64,000 nucleotides of DNA from Apoderus coryli (taxonomy: Eukaryota > Arthropoda > Insecta > Coleoptera > Attelabidae), in the NCBI GenBank assembly GCA_911728435.2, contig CAJVRQ020000077.1:1-64000 (forward strand). Direction: 5' to 3'. A program made the position numbers and the translations under genes. Every line of letters begins with the position of its first letter. Within the stretch, counting starts at the first letter, position 1. This document shows positions 62,904-64,000 of the stretch, piece after piece. Under the pieces are notes generated by a model. It had not been told where the DNA came from. It searched no databases and saw nothing but the letters and a program-made list of their open reading frames with translations.

Positions 62904-64000
62904 CTAATAAAATTTACTTTTAAATTCTAAGTGAGAAAACAGCTTTTTGGGAGCCATTTGAAAAGTTTAATTCTAAATAACAAAATTTTAGTAACAAAAC
63001 GCGCTAAATCGTTCTAATTTGCTTTTTTATGCTTAATCTAATTTCTTTAGACTAATAAAATTTACTTTTAAATTCTAAGTGAGAAATCAGCTTTTTGGCA
63101 GCCATTTGAACGTTTAATTCTAAATAACAAAATTTTAGTAACAAAACGCGCTAATTCGTTCTAAATTGCTTATTTACGCTTAATCTAACTTATTTTCACT
63201 TATAAAATTTACTTTTAAATTCTAAATGAGAAAACAGCTTTTTGGGAGCCATTTGAAAAGTTTAATTCTAAATAACAAAATTTTAGTAACAAAACGCGCT
63301 AAATCGTTCTAATTTGCTTTTTTATGCTTAATCTAATTTCTTTTGACTAATAAAATTTACTTTTAAATTCTAAGTGAGAAAACAGCTTTTTGGGAGCCAG
63401 TTGAAAAGTTTAATTCTATTTAACAAAATTTTAGTAACAAAACGCTCTAATTCTTTCTAATTTGCTTTTTTAATTTTAATTTCTTTTGACTAATAAAATT
63501 TACTTTTAAATTCTAAGTGAGAAAACAGCTTTTTGGGAGCCATTTGAAAAGTTTAATTCTAAATAACAAAATTTTAGTAACAAAACGCGCTAATTCGTTC
63601 TAAATTGCTTATTTACGCTTAATCTAACTTATTTTCACTAATAAAATTTACTTTTAAATTCTAAGTGAGAAAACAGCTTTTTGGGAGCCATTTGAAAAGT
63701 TTAATTATAAATAACAAAATTATAGTAACAAAACGCGCTAAATCGTTCAAATTTGCTTTTTTATGCTTAATCTAATTTCTTTTGACTAATAAAATTTACT
63801 TTTAAATTCTAAGTGAGAAAACAGCTTTTTGGGAGCCAGTTGAAAAGTTTATTTGTAATTAACACAATTTTAGTAACAAAACGCTCTAATTCTTTCTAAT
63901 TTGCTTTTTTGTTCTTAATCTAATTTCTTTTGACTAATAAAATTTACTTTTAAATTCTAAGTGAGAAAACAGCTTTTTGGGAGCCATTTGAAAAGTTTAA

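Larger units (their letters stand above)
26721..64000. repeat. 147-148 bp satellite array, right block
   Basis: About 37 kb of continuous satellite running off the right edge of the window, without any gene or retroelement that I can see. Internal structure is listed in separate entries: higher-order units of 5, 6, 13 and 17 monomers, a palindrome, short truncated monomers and a stretch of suspect base quality. All monomers are in the same orientation. Confidence 0.96.

Noticed and set aside
1..64000. Telomeric array or telomere-targeted retroelements
   Set aside because: No TTAGG or TTAGGG repeats are present, and the inserts sit within ordinary satellite monomers.

Overview
The window is almost entirely one tandem satellite DNA family from a eukaryote. 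The monomer is 147-148 bp and about 75% A+T by hand count of one unit. From window length divided by period I estimate roughly 415 monomers. The types of retroelement present suggest an animal, most likely an insect or other arthropod. The satellite itself is not one I recognise, and no host gene is present.

Layout. Positions 1-19493 are satellite. Positions 19500-20925 hold a 5'-truncated non-LTR retrotransposon (LINE) of the jockey/CR1-like group, on the minus strand. It has an intact C-terminal reverse transcriptase reading frame, a (TAA)n tail and a 6-bp target-site duplication. Satellite resumes at 20932. A second, GC-rich insert of about 400 bp with a tail of 30-31 A residues (minus strand) occurs three times, at 23425-23825, 24720-25119 and 26310-26710, always at the same satellite position and with the same 10-bp target duplication. 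Its head is colinear over about 52 nt with the internal promoter half of 5S rRNA, so I read it as a 5S-derived SINE that was carried along and multiplied by the satellite. From 26721 to the end the window is satellite again.

The satellite is not a simple array. Monomers carry linked variants, and the order of variants repeats at many scales. I could trace higher-order units of 5, 6, 12, 13, 14 and 17 monomers (about 737, 886, 1770, 1919, 2070 and 2511 bp) as well as long-range copies 6.8, 7.9, 9.4 and 14 kb apart. A block at 28203-31294 matches the satellite around both insertions but lacks them. It therefore gives the empty target sites and dates the insertions relative to the duplication.

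Other points of note are a perfect 38-bp palindrome (31573-31610) created by a 10-bp net insertion, a 63-bp truncated monomer found at four places, and a 2.5-kb stretch (52501 to about 55010) full of one-base homopolymer gains that looks like poorly polished assembly. I see no CRISPR array, tRNA or complete rRNA gene, or bacterial-type operon. Apart from the LINE fragment there is no protein-coding region I would defend.
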